Of a stretch of 64,000 nucleotides of DNA, positions 52,215 to 61,130 are shown one piece after another. A program made the translations under genes and the position numbers. The DNA lies in assembly GCF_008728965.1 (NCBI RefSeq), contig NZ_VSMC01000001.1, positions 183,511 through 247,510 of the forward strand, read 5' to 3'. A model generated the notes under the pieces. It made no database searches. It saw only the letters and a program-made list of their open reading frames with translations, and was not told where the DNA came from. Every line of letters begins with the position of its first letter. Position 1 is the first letter of the stretch. This DNA is from Heminiphilus faecis. Its GTDB lineage: Bacteria > Bacteroidota > Bacteroidia > Bacteroidales > Muribaculaceae.

Positions 52215-52823
52215 ATGGATTTTGCAAAAGACAGTTATCGGATATTTGAGGAAACGACCGCTCTGTATCATGACTACGACAATGTGGACGCAAAAGTGGA
52301 AAACCCTTACAAGGAAGGCTCGATAGAGCACACCCTGTTTGCCAAAAACTGGATCGACGCGGTGCAATGGCATCTTGAGGACATAATACGTGACCCGGCC
52401 ATAGACCCGGTCGAAGCCCTCGCCCTCAAACGCCGCATCGACCGCTCCAACCAAGACCGCACAGATATGGTCGAAGAGCTCGACACATACTTCCGCGAGA
52501 AGTACGACGACGTGGCCGTCCTTGCTGACGCAACGATAAATACCGAAAGTCCGGCTTGGGCCCTCGACCGACTGTCGATACTCGCCCTCAAGATATATCA
52601 CATGCAGGCCGAGGTGGACCGTACCGACGCTTCGCCTGAGCATATAGCCAAATGCCGTGCAAAACTTGACGTGCTCAGCGAACAGCGTGCCGACCTGATC
52701 AGCGCCATCGACCAACTGCTTGACGATATAGCAGCAGGTAAAAAATACATGAAGGTATACCGTCAGATGAAAATGTACAACGACCCGGCTACCAATCCGG
52801 TACTCTATGGCCAGAAACAATAA
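52215..52823 (+). CDS. DUF4254 protein
   Basis: The 202-residue soluble, mostly helical and strongly acidic protein matches the DUF4254 type (NPYKEGSIEHTLFAKNWIDAVQWHLEDIIRDP; RIDRSNQDRTDMVEELD; SPAWALDRLSILALKIYHM). No catalytic motif can be named. Its end overlaps the start of the GT9 gene by 17 bp, and this pairing with a heptosyltransferase-like enzyme suggests a role in lipopolysaccharide assembly; that is inference. Confidence 0.85.
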   Translation: MDFAKDSYRIFEETTALYHDYDNVDAKVENPYKEGSIEHTLFAKNWIDAVQWHLEDIIRDPAIDPVEALALKRRIDRSNQDRTDMVEELDTYFREKYDDVAVLADATINTESPAWALDRLSILALKIYHMQAEVDRTDASPEHIAKCRAKLDVLSEQRADLISAIDQLLDDIAAGKKYMKVYRQMKMYNDPATNPVLYGQKQ

Positions 52824-53871
52824 CCTGCCGAAAAACGTTCTTGTCGCCCGCTTCTCCGCACTCGGCGACGTAGCCATGACCATACCCGTGGTCTACTCGG
52901 TATGCCGCTGCAATCCGGGCACACGCTTCATATTCATAACCAAGTCGGGGCAGACGTCCATGTTTGTCAATCCGCCCGAAAACCTTACCGTACTAGGCAT
53001 CGACGTCAAGCAATACCGTACTTTCGGCGACTACGTGCGCCTGCTCAAAGAGCTTCGCCGCGTCTACGCCATTGACGCGTTCGCCGACTTGCACGGCGTG
53101 TTGCGCACCTACATGCTACGGGCCGCCTGCATGCTTCAAGGCATACGATGCAGGTCGATAAGAAAAGGACGCCGCCACAAGCGTGCTCTTACAAGACCGC
53201 GTAACAAGGTCATGCTTCCGCTCATATCGTCAAGAGCGCGTTACCGCGAGGTGTTCTTCAACTTCGGCTTCGCCCTTGAAGAAAAATTCACAAGCATCTA
53301 CGACAGCGGCAAAGCCGACCCGGAGATATTCGCCTCCGTCACTCCCCCCAAGAAAGAGGGTGAAAAATGGGTGGGCATAGCACCCTTTGCCAAGCATAAA
53401 GGCAAGATATATCCTCCGGAACTGATGGAGAGGGTCATTGACGAACTGACAGGACGCGAAGATATAACGATATTTCTCTTCGGCGGCGGCGAGGAGGAGA
53501 AACGCATACTCGGCGAATGGGCCGCAAAATACCCCCGGGTCATAAATCTGTCAGAAAAGAGACACGGATTTCCGGTGGAGCTGGCGTTGCTGAGTCATCT
53601 CGACACAATGGTGTCGATGGACTCGGCCAACATGCACTTGGCCTCACTCGTGGGCGTGCGAGTAGTCAGCATATGGGGAGCAACTCACCCATACTGCGGC
53701 TTCAAAGGCTTCAAACAGCGCGAGAGCGACATCGTACAGCTACCCATGACGTGCCGTCCGTGCTCCGTGTTCGGCAACAAACCGTGCAGCCGCGGAGACT
53801 ACTATTGCCTCGCCGGACTTCCTCCCCAGATCATATTTTCAAAAGTCAACTCCATCCTTGACGGCCAATGA
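52807..53871 (+). CDS. Family 9 glycosyltransferase (heptosyltransferase-like)
   Basis: The 354-residue GT-B enzyme has the family start [20 protein letters not shown], an ADLHGVLRT segment, the donor-domain start [20 protein letters not shown], and the late [28 protein letters not shown] that binds the nucleotide sugar. Such enzymes add heptose or a related sugar to the lipopolysaccharide core at the inner membrane. The stop overlaps the ruvB start as ATGA, so the genes are translationally coupled. Confidence 0.92.
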   Translation: MARNNNLPKNVLVARFSALGDVAMTIPVVYSVCRCNPGTRFIFITKSGQTSMFVNPPENLTVLGIDVKQYRTFGDYVRLLKELRRVYAIDAFADLHGVLRTYMLRAACMLQGIRCRSIRKGRRHKRALTRPRNKVMLPLISSRARYREVFFNFGFALEEKFTSIYDSGKADPEIFASVTPPKKEGEKWVGIAPFAKHKGKIYPPELMERVIDELTGREDITIFLFGGGEEEKRILGEWAAKYPRVINLSEKRHGFPVELALLSHLDTMVSMDSANMHLASLVGVRVVSIWGATHPYCGFKGFKQRESDIVQLPMTCRPCSVFGNKPCSRGDYYCLAGLPPQIIFSKVNSILDGQ

Positions 53872-54899
53872 CAGAAGAAGACTTCGACATACGCGACTCA
53901 CAGACCGGCTACGACCGTGACAAAGATATAGAGAAAGCCCTGCGCCCCTCTGAATTTGACTCATTCAGCGGTCAGGACAAAGTCGTCGACAACCTTCAGG
54001 TATTTGTAGCCGCGGCAAAACTGCGTGGCGAGTCGCTCGACCATGTATTGCTGCACGGACCTCCCGGACTCGGAAAGACCACGCTGTCGCAAATCATAGC
54101 CAACGAACTCGGAGTTGGCATAAAAATAACTTCCGGACCCGTACTCGACAAGCCCGGCGATTTGGCCGGCATACTTACATCGCTTGAGGAAAACGACGTA
54201 CTGTTTATCGACGAGATACACCGCCTCAGCCCGGTAGTCGAGGAGTATCTGTACTCGGCTATGGAGGACTACCGCATCGACATTATGATTGACAAAGGTC
54301 CGGGCGCACGGTCGGTGCAGCTCTCGCTGTCGCCGTTCACTCTCATCGGAGCCACCACGCGTAGCGGACTTCTCACCTCGCCACTGCGTGCGCGCTTCGG
54401 CATAAACTGTCATCTCGAATACTACGACCACGAAGTATTGGAGCGCATCGTGCTGCGCTCGGCAGGGCTGCTGAATGTAAAATGCACGGCGGAAGCCGCC
54501 CATGAGATAGCACTCCGCAGCCGCGGCACCCCGCGTATAGCCAACGCCCTGCTACGGCGTGTCAGAGACTTCGCACAAGTAAAGGGCAGCGGCATAATAG
54601 AGCCGGAGATAGCGCGCTATGCTCTCGAAGCGCTCAACATAGACCGTTACGGTCTTGACGAGATCGACAACAAGATACTTACAACAATAATAACCAAATT
54701 CAAAGGCGGCCCCGTCGGCCTCAACACCATAGCCACGGCCCTTGGCGAAGACCCCGGCACTATCGAGGAGGTATATGAACCTTTCCTCATAAAAGAAGGC
54801 TTCATAAAACGTACTCCCCGCGGTCGTGAAGTGACAGAACTGGCCTACATACACCTCGGGCACGGCACGGAAGGACGTGCAGGGTCGTTATTCGGTTAA
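53868..54899 (+). CDS. ruvB: Holliday junction branch-migration helicase RuvB
   Basis: The 343-residue AAA+ motor works with RuvA and RuvC in recombination. It contains [19 protein letters not shown], Walker [12 protein letters not shown] (K70), Walker [24 protein letters not shown], sensor-1 [20 protein letters not shown], and the winged-helix end [26 protein letters not shown]. Length is normal. Its place between envelope genes is typical of Bacteroidales chromosomes. Confidence 0.97.
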   Translation: MTEEDFDIRDSQTGYDRDKDIEKALRPSEFDSFSGQDKVVDNLQVFVAAAKLRGESLDHVLLHGPPGLGKTTLSQIIANELGVGIKITSGPVLDKPGDLAGILTSLEENDVLFIDEIHRLSPVVEEYLYSAMEDYRIDIMIDKGPGARSVQLSLSPFTLIGATTRSGLLTSPLRARFGINCHLEYYDHEVLERIVLRSAGLLNVKCTAEAAHEIALRSRGTPRIANALLRRVRDFAQVKGSGIIEPEIARYALEALNIDRYGLDEIDNKILTTIITKFKGGPVGLNTIATALGEDPGTIEEVYEPFLIKEGFIKRTPRGREVTELAYIHLGHGTEGRAGSLFG

Positions 54900-54921
54900 A
54901 AACTTATTTTACGTTTCAGCG

Positions 54922-56409
54922 ATGGCAGGAGTAAAAAGTTTGGCAAAGGACACAGCCATCTACGGCTTAAGCAGTATTGTAGGACGTTTTCTCAACTGGT
55001 GTCTCGTGCCGCTGTACACCAACATGTTTCCGGCCGCACAGTACGGCGTAGTCACATATATATATACTGTGGTAGCCTTTGCTCTTATCATACTCACCTA
55101 TGGCATGGAGACCGGCTTTTTCCGGTTTGCCAACCATGACCGCTATGATAATCCCGATGAAGTCTACTCAACCTCACTCGTATCGCTCGGGGTCACCTCA
55201 ACGATATTTTTCGCGCTCACGCTCATATTCCTGCATCCGATAAGCGATGCCCTCAACTGCGCGGGTCACGAGTCCTACATCTGGCTTATGGCTCTTGCCG
55301 TGGCTGTCGACGCATACACTTCCATACCCTTCGCTTATCTGCGCTTCAAGAAGCGCCCCATGCGGTTTGCCACATTGAAGTTGCTCAACATAGGTCTCAA
55401 CATAGGCCTCAACCTGTTTTTCATACTGCTGTGCCCGTGGCTCTGGAACCGATGCCCCGAATCCATATCATGGTTCTATGACCCCGGTTATGGCATAGGC
55501 TATATTTTCTTGGCCAACCTTATAACATCGGCTCTGATGCTTGTACTGCTGCTTCCCGACATCATGTCGGTACCGCTCGTATTCAACGGCCGGCTGCTCA
55601 AGGACATGCTGCGGTACTCATCGCCGTTTCTCATTCTCGGCATAGCGGGCATCATGAACCAGACCGTCGACAAGCTGCTGCTCCCTGTACTAATCACGGA
55701 CAAAGCCGAGGCCATGACCGAACTTGGCATATACGGCGCCAACTACAAGATAGCCGTAGTCATGGTCATGTTCATTCAGGCCTTCCGCTACGCTTACGAA
55801 CCGTTCATATTCGCCCAGAACAAGGAGAAAGGGACCGGCAAACTTCAGGCTTACAGCGACGCGATGAAGTACTTTCTTATCTTCGCGCTGTTCATATTCC
55901 TCGGAGTGATGTTTTATCTCGACATAATCAAGTATTTCATATCGCCTGCCTACTTTTCGGGGCTCAGGGTCGTGCCCTTAATCATGCTTGCCGAGCTGTT
56001 TTTCGGCATATTTTTCAACTTGTCGCTATGGTACAAGCTCACCGACCGCACACGATGGGGCGCATGGTTCTCGCTGCTCGGGGCCGTCATCACGGTCACG
56101 CTCAATATAGTCCTCGTGCCACGATGGGGCTATATGGGCTGCGCTTGGGCCGCGCTGGCATGCTATGGCATAATGATGCTCGCAAGCTACTTTGTGGGGC
56201 GCTCGGTATTTCCCATAAACTACAACATCCCGAGACTGCTCTTCTATTGCGCGGTAGCGGCAGTGCTTTATGTCGCAGCCATGTTTGCGGATTTTCATGC
56301 CGAATGGGTCAACCTTATATTCCGCACAGTGTTACTGATTTTATATATGGGCATTGTATGTCGTACGGAGCATATAACAATTAAGCAACTCATCCATATC
56401 AGACGATGA
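54922..56409 (+). CDS. Polysaccharide flippase (Wzx / oligosaccharide translocase family)
   Basis: The 495-residue membrane protein has about fourteen helices and begins with the family signature KSLAKDTAIYGLSSIVGRFLNWCLVPLYTNMF, then QYGVVTYIYTVVAF and the second-half GIAGIMNQTVDKLLLPVL. It would flip lipid-linked glycan repeat units across the inner membrane. A longer frame opens with a GTG at 54877 inside ruvB; the ATG at 54922 fits the family. The stop overlaps the next start (ATGA). Confidence 0.9.
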   Translation: MAGVKSLAKDTAIYGLSSIVGRFLNWCLVPLYTNMFPAAQYGVVTYIYTVVAFALIILTYGMETGFFRFANHDRYDNPDEVYSTSLVSLGVTSTIFFALTLIFLHPISDALNCAGHESYIWLMALAVAVDAYTSIPFAYLRFKKRPMRFATLKLLNIGLNIGLNLFFILLCPWLWNRCPESISWFYDPGYGIGYIFLANLITSALMLVLLLPDIMSVPLVFNGRLLKDMLRYSSPFLILGIAGIMNQTVDKLLLPVLITDKAEAMTELGIYGANYKIAVVMVMFIQAFRYAYEPFIFAQNKEKGTGKLQAYSDAMKYFLIFALFIFLGVMFYLDIIKYFISPAYFSGLRVVPLIMLAELFFGIFFNLSLWYKLTDRTRWGAWFSLLGAVITVTLNIVLVPRWGYMGCAWAALACYGIMMLASYFVGRSVFPINYNIPRLLFYCAVAAVLYVAAMFADFHAEWVNLIFRTVLLILYMGIVCRTEHITIKQLIHIRR

Positions 56410-57791
56410 AAAATATAGATTTTCAGAAGTTGAAGACAAAAATGTTCGGTTACTTCGATCTGAACGGTTACCTCATACCGCAGTCCGAAGCCGAAACAGC
56501 TATCAGAGAAGGAGTGTCGTTTCGCGGCATAAACATAATCATACTTATAGTAGCCATATTCATAGCATCGCTGGGGCTTAACGTCAACTCCACGGCGGTC
56601 ATAATAGGCGCCATGCTTATATCGCCGCTCATGGGTCCTATCATCGGCATCGGGCTTGCGGTAGGCATCCATGACTTCGACCTCATCAAACGCTCTTTCC
56701 GCAACCTTATGATGGCTACGCTCTTCAGCGTGGCCACGTCATGTGTGTACTTTCTGATATCTCCAGTCAACGAGGGCCACAGCGAGTTGCTGGCACGTAC
56801 ATCACCTACCATCTATGACGTATTTATAGGCTTCTTCGGCGGTGCGGCAGGCATACTTGCCATAGGCAGCAAAATCAAAGGCAACGTCATTCCGGGCGTG
56901 GCCATAGCCACCGCTCTTATGCCGCCTCTGTGCACGGTCGGCTACGGTATTGCCACATGGCAGCTGAACTATTTTCTTGGAGCGCTGTATCTGTTCTTCA
57001 TCAATTCAGTATTCATAGCATGCGCCACCACCATGGGCGTCAAATTGATGAAATACCATCCAAAGGACTTTACCAATCCGCAACGGGCCCACAAAGTGCG
57101 CAACGTCGTATACACAATAGCGTTTCTGACAATGCTGCCGGCTTGCTACCTCACGGTGAACATGTATAAGGAAAACATGTTCATGTCCAACTGCGACCGG
57201 TTTGTCGACCAGCAATGCAACTTCGACGGCACTCAGGTATTAAGCCACAAGGCGGTAATGAAAAACGGCCGGAAATCGCTCACCGTGTCGCTCGTAGGAC
57301 GCATACTACCGCAGGACTCGCTGCTGCTGGCCCTTACCGACAAGATGAATGACTATCATATCGCAGGCACCAAACTGCGCATCATACAAGGCGACAACTC
57401 GTCGGGATTCGACGTTACACAGGCCACGTCAAGCATGTTGCGCGACATGTATCAGGTAACACAGTCCACCATCACCCGCCAGCAGGAGATTATAGACTCG
57501 CTCCGTGCATCAACGGCCCTGATGGCGCGCAACGACACCATGAGCGCCACCATATCGCCCGAGATAAAAATACTGTTTCCTAATGTAAAAGAGATTGCCA
57601 TCACCCGAGGTATAGCCAGCGACATCGACAGCCGCCGTCTTGACACAATCAACGTGGCCCTCGTGGAGTACTCCGGCCCTATGAGCACAGCCCAGACTCA
57701 GAAGTTTCGTGAATACCTCGAAGCGCGCCTCAACACCCATCCTATAACCATCGTGGCAAGCAAGTCGCTCGTCACCGCCCCTTTAAAATAA
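56406..57791 (+). CDS. DUF389 membrane protein
   Basis: The 461-residue protein carries a DUF389 membrane domain (about 35-245): ILIVAIFIASLGLNVNSTAVIIGAMLISPLMGPI, FFGGAAGILAIGSKIKGNVIPGVAIATALMPPLCT. A soluble C-terminal half (about 250-461) of alpha/beta repeats follows. The family occurs widely in bacteria without an agreed function. It is the last gene of its operon and its end overlaps the converging GT4 gene by 20 bp, so the two transcripts collide. Confidence 0.9.
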   Translation: MKNIDFQKLKTKMFGYFDLNGYLIPQSEAETAIREGVSFRGINIIILIVAIFIASLGLNVNSTAVIIGAMLISPLMGPIIGIGLAVGIHDFDLIKRSFRNLMMATLFSVATSCVYFLISPVNEGHSELLARTSPTIYDVFIGFFGGAAGILAIGSKIKGNVIPGVAIATALMPPLCTVGYGIATWQLNYFLGALYLFFINSVFIACATTMGVKLMKYHPKDFTNPQRAHKVRNVVYTIAFLTMLPACYLTVNMYKENMFMSNCDRFVDQQCNFDGTQVLSHKAVMKNGRKSLTVSLVGRILPQDSLLLALTDKMNDYHIAGTKLRIIQGDNSSGFDVTQATSSMLRDMYQVTQSTITRQQEIIDSLRASTALMARNDTMSATISPEIKILFPNVKEIAITRGIASDIDSRRLDTINVALVEYSGPMSTAQTQKFREYLEARLNTHPITIVASKSLVTAPLK

Positions 57792-59034
57792 GTCTCTCGT
57801 AGACCTGAATGTAACGTCGGGCCGCCACCGGCTCCGAATACTGCGCCACAGCCTCGGCGCGCGCATTGCGGCACATGTCATCATAACACCCCGCATAAAG
57901 GGTCGTGTAAATGCCCTCGGCAAGGTCCTCGGCCGACTTGTACCGGGCCACATAGCCATTGACACGGTGAGCTATCATCTGCGGAATCCCGCCCGTATCG
58001 AATCCGACACAAGGTGTGCCGCACGACATGGCCTCTACGATAGTATTAGGCAAATTGTCCTGAAGCGACGGTGTCACATACAGATCGGCGGCATTATATA
58101 TATCGACAAGTTCTCGCTCGTCATTGACATAGCCAAGGCAATATATCGGAAAAGGAAAACTCTCCGCATATTCGGCCGAAGCCGCACCAAGCACCATCAC
58201 GCCGAGAGTATCGGCCAATTCGGGATATTTCTCCGCAAGCAGCAGGCTTGCCTCGATGAGGTAGTCGATGCCTTTGCGCTTGTCGGTTGTCTTCATCGAA
58301 CCGAACAGCAACATCTGTCTGTCGGCAGGCAATTTAAGCCTCAGCCGCGCCTCTTCTTTGTCACCCGGACAAAACACTTCGGTATCTATGGCATTAGGTA
58401 TATCGGTCACATAATGGCCCTCCGTCAGCGCTGCTCTTTCGGCAAGCGATGCCAGCCAACGGCTACAGGCCACAAACGCGATATCACCGCCACCGTATAT
58501 GGCTTTCTTACGGTCAAATACCCTCCTTGACAGATCACGCTCTCCCGGATAACGGAGCAAATGGCAGTCGCCGCAATCGGCGGTATATCGGTCACATCCA
58601 TCAGAATAATGGCATATGCCTGTAAAAGGCCACATATCGTGCATGGTCCATACCACCGGCTTTCCGGAACCGAGTATGGCCCGCAGTCCGTCAAGCGACA
58701 GCATGCCCTGATTCACCCAATGCAGGTGTATGACGTCAGCCTCCTTAAAAGCCTGAAGTGAGGTTATATCGCTCCCCGACGATGCTATGTCAACCCCAAA
58801 AAGATTGGCCTTGCTGAAGCCGTTGGCTATCCATATGCGCATACGCTCTTCAAGAAAGTGCCATCTGCGCTTCATATCGGCAGGCAGCGACACCACCCTG
58901 ACGTCATGCGTGGCGCGGTCGCGCACAAGCATCTTAGCCTCAACGCCGTTGCGACTGAGAGCCTTCATCAGCCTGTTGGCGGCAATCGCCGCCCCGCCTT
59001 TACGCTCGGCGGTATTAATTATCAGCACCTTCAT
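57772..59034 (-). CDS. Family 4 glycosyltransferase (WcaC-like)
   Basis: The 420-residue GT-B enzyme begins KVLIINTAERKGGAAIAANRL. The acceptor domain includes HLHWVNQGMLSL and VWTMHDMWPFTGICHYS with the cysteine-rich CDRYTADCGDCHLL loop seen in colanic-acid WcaC-type enzymes. The donor domain has LFGSMKTTDKRKGIDYL and EAMSCGTPCVGFDTGGIPQMI. It probably builds an exopolysaccharide. The open frame extends to an ATG at 59124, but a full -7 box lies at 59060-59067, downstream of that codon, so the ATG at 59034 is the start. Confidence 0.91.
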   Translation of the reverse strand: MKVLIINTAERKGGAAIAANRLMKALSRNGVEAKMLVRDRATHDVRVVSLPADMKRRWHFLEERMRIWIANGFSKANLFGVDIASSGSDITSLQAFKEADVIHLHWVNQGMLSLDGLRAILGSGKPVVWTMHDMWPFTGICHYSDGCDRYTADCGDCHLLRYPGERDLSRRVFDRKKAIYGGGDIAFVACSRWLASLAERAALTEGHYVTDIPNAIDTEVFCPGDKEEARLRLKLPADRQMLLFGSMKTTDKRKGIDYLIEASLLLAEKYPELADTLGVMVLGAASAEYAESFPFPIYCLGYVNDERELVDIYNAADLYVTPSLQDNLPNTIVEAMSCGTPCVGFDTGGIPQMIAHRVNGYVARYKSAEDLAEGIYTTLYAGCYDDMCRNARAEAVAQYSEPVAARRYIQVYERLILKGR

Positions 59035-59059
59035 AATCGCGAGAACTATATACTGTATG

Positions 59060-59090
59060 CAAATATAGTGATAAGCGAGAGCAAAACCAA
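59060..59090 (-). promoter_or_regulatory. Promoter of the GT4 gene, dispersed repeat copy C
   Basis: On the minus strand TTG (59088-59090), a 20-bp spacer and TATATTTG (59060-59067). Bases 59060-59107 resemble the comM and NUDIX promoter repeats (GATAAG, GAGAGCAAAA) and include a hairpin of CCAAGT/ACTTGG. Confidence 0.65.
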
Positions 59091-59191
59091 GTAAACTTGG
59101 CTTTTGCCGAGCGAGAGTAAACATGGCGGAGGCAAATCTATATCTTACCGGCTACGCAAAATGTTAAATATACACAACAAGTGTTAATAAA

Positions 59192-59221
59192 TTGGGGGGG
59201 GTAATTTTTGTTATAAATTTG
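59192..59221 (+). promoter_or_regulatory. Promoter of the lipocalin-like gene with a G8 tract in its spacer
   Basis: TTG (59192-59194), a 19-bp spacer and TAAATTTG (59214-59221). Eight G residues (59194-59201) begin within the -33 element and fill the first part of the spacer. A change of one G would move the spacing out of the usual 19-21 bp range or to its other edge, so transcription could vary by slippage. This is inference from position. Confidence 0.7.
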
Positions 59222-59252
59222 CAGCAGTAATCATTATAAACAATAAACAACT

Positions 59253-59714
59253 ATGAAATTTTTAAACAAGTTTTTATTTTTAAGTGTACTTGCTATGTCG
59301 CTTACCCTTGTATCTTGTTCTGACGATGACAAAGGCCCCGGCTCGACCGAAGAACTCGTAGGCATGTGGGAAGTTGTCGAAGGCACCGAATGGGAAAAGG
59401 AAGATGGTGAGATCGTTTACGAAGACGACGACTATAACGGTGACCTTCGCTATGAATTCAAAGCCAACGGCACTTATAACCGCTATTACAAATCAGGCAG
59501 CTCTTGGTATAACGACGAAAACGGCACATACAGCTATAAAAAGGGCACCTTGACCATGTTTGACGAAGATGAAGAGGAGTCATATTCAGCTACTGTAAAA
59601 GCGCTTACCGCCACAACTCTCGAAATCGAATCCTATGCAAGCTTTAATGAAGACGGCAGCCACTATGAAGCCTATGTATCGTTTAAATTCAAAAGAATAA
59701 GCTCCGCAGATTAA
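59253..59714 (+). CDS. Lipocalin-like surface lipoprotein
   Basis: The 153-residue lipoprotein has C22 followed by SDDDKG, an acidic export signal for the outer face of the outer membrane. The mature part is one small beta-barrel of the Bacteroidales lipocalin-like type: LVGMWEVVEGTEW, LRYEFKANGTYNRYYKSGS, WYNDENGTYSYKKGTLTM and a final VSFKFKRIS. It is strongly acidic. The ligand is unknown. The promoter contains a homopolymeric G tract, which suggests variable expression. Confidence 0.75.
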   Translation: MKFLNKFLFLSVLAMSLTLVSCSDDDKGPGSTEELVGMWEVVEGTEWEKEDGEIVYEDDDYNGDLRYEFKANGTYNRYYKSGSSWYNDENGTYSYKKGTLTMFDEDEEESYSATVKALTATTLEIESYASFNEDGSHYEAYVSFKFKRISSAD

Positions 59715-59788
59715 ACATATGACATAGTTTCGGCTATCTATATCAAGCAATCGATAAATTTCAATTAACCAATCAAAAATTCATGATT

Positions 59789-60343
59789 ATGAAAAAGTTA
59801 TTTCTTGCCGTTTTTGCAGCCGTATGCGCTCTCGGAGTGTCGGCTCAGACTCTGTGGGACGGAGAATCCGCCGAAAAGCAATTTACTCTCGGTGTTCGTG
59901 CCGGTCTTAACATCGCCAAAATGACCGATATGCCTTCAGGTGTGGATTCAAGGACCAGTTTCCATGCCGGACTTTCAGCCGACTGGAATATCGTAAACAG
60001 TTTCTCGGTCAACTCCGGTATTTTTTATACAGGAAAAGGTGTCAAGGACGGTTCTGCCGAATTTATCGAGATACCCGTCTATGCATCCTATCGTCTTAAC
60101 TTTGCCGAGGCATCACAACTTCAGGTAAACTTTGGTCCCTATCTGGACTTCGGAATAGCGGGCGACGCTTTTAAAGACGAAGTTGACGGCAAGCGTTTCC
60201 AGATGGGTCTCGGCGTAGGTGCCGGCTACACCTTCCACAAATTTCTCGTCGGCATCCAGTATCAATTCGGCCTTACAAAAGCTTTTGACAACGCTGATCC
60301 CAAATACAACAACCTTGCCATATCTCTCGGATACAATTTCTAA
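59789..60343 (+). CDS. Outer-membrane beta-barrel protein (PorT-like)
   Basis: The 184-residue protein has a signal peptide ending GVSAQ and then eight predicted strands: FTLGVRAGLNIAKM, FHAGLSADWNI, FSVNSGIFYTGKG, IPVYASYRL, QVNFGPYLDFGIAG, QMGLGVGAGYTF, VGIQYQFGL, and the terminal NLAISLGYNF. This is the small porin-like barrel class (outer membrane protein beta-barrel family). The function is unknown. The ATG at 59789 is preferred over the one at 59783. A terminator follows. Confidence 0.85.
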   Translation: MKKLFLAVFAAVCALGVSAQTLWDGESAEKQFTLGVRAGLNIAKMTDMPSGVDSRTSFHAGLSADWNIVNSFSVNSGIFYTGKGVKDGSAEFIEIPVYASYRLNFAEASQLQVNFGPYLDFGIAGDAFKDEVDGKRFQMGLGVGAGYTFHKFLVGIQYQFGLTKAFDNADPKYNNLAISLGYNF

Positions 60344-60364
60344 ATAACGTAAGCACTCTTGCAT

Positions 60365-60398
60365 GAGCCTGCGTCTACTTGGCCGCAGGCTCTTTTTA
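60365..60398 (+). terminator. Terminator of the outer-membrane barrel gene
   Basis: GAGCCTGCG (60365-60373) pairs with CGCAGGCTC (60384-60392) around a 10-nt loop and is followed by TTTTT. It starts 22 bp after the stop codon. Confidence 0.92.
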
Positions 60399-60488
60399 TT
60401 TTATCGGGTCAATGTAAAGGTAGGGACGCCGGTAATAACACTTCAACCGGATTTTACAATTACAGTGACATCAATCAGAAGCGGAGGG

Positions 60489-61127
60489 CTATTTTCTACC
60501 GAAGTCGGCGGGAATTTCACCCCATATCTCGGTACGCCACTTGATAACGGGGTTGACATAGGTATTAGTGGCAAGCCATGCTTCGGCCCGACGCACGAGC
60601 GACAGCAGATTGTGTGTCTTGGCATTGTCGGCGAGGGTGGTCTTGGCTTTGCGGTTGCGCACCCATGCCTGCGCCGTGACACTGTCGCTGTAGATAGGAA
60701 AATTCCACCCGCGCTGCTTGCACAATGCGAGTGCATGAACGAGCGCGAGAAATTCACCGATATTGTTGGTACCGTTATCGACCGGTCCGAAACGGAAAAT
60801 CTCTTCGCCGGTAGCCACCCACACGCCACGGTACTCCATGCGGCCGGGATTGCCCGCACAAGCAGCGTCGACGGCTATGGCTTCGAGCTTTATTTCAGGA
60901 AATTCGCTGTAGTCTACCTGTGGAGCCTGACGCGAGGCTATGGCCCGAAGAGCATACATCTCGCTGTCACTGTCGCCGCGAAACGCAGCCGTGGCATCGG
61001 TCTGCGAACGAAAAGCCTTGTAACGTGCCCCGGGAAAATTACGTACCTGCTCCTCACACTCCTCCCACGAGTCATAGATGCCGGGGGCGCGTCCGGCCCA
61101 CACTACATAAAATTTACGTGTCTCCAT
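60489..61127 (-). CDS. Ribonuclease H with viroplasmin-like N-domain
   Basis: The 212-residue protein begins with a caulimovirus viroplasmin/RNase H1 N-terminal domain (KFYVVWAGRAPGIYDSWEECEEQV), which binds RNA-DNA hybrids. The RNase HI domain spans about 75-212, with catalytic acids in AVDAACAGNPG, NIGEFLAL and IYSDSVTAQAW. It would cut the RNA strand of RNA-DNA hybrids. It is the last gene of a four-gene minus-strand operon, 3 bp after alanine dehydrogenase. Confidence 0.92.
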   Translation of the reverse strand: METRKFYVVWAGRAPGIYDSWEECEEQVRNFPGARYKAFRSQTDATAAFRGDSDSEMYALRAIASRQAPQVDYSEFPEIKLEAIAVDAACAGNPGRMEYRGVWVATGEEIFRFGPVDNGTNNIGEFLALVHALALCKQRGWNFPIYSDSVTAQAWVRNRKAKTTLADNAKTHNLLSLVRRAEAWLATNTYVNPVIKWRTEIWGEIPADFGRK

Positions 61128-61130
61128 AAC

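Noticed and set aside
59035-59124. Longer N-terminus for the GT4 gene (ATG at 59124)
   Set aside because: A full -7 box lies at 59060-59067, downstream of that ATG, and the extra residues are unlike the family; the ATG at 59034 is used.
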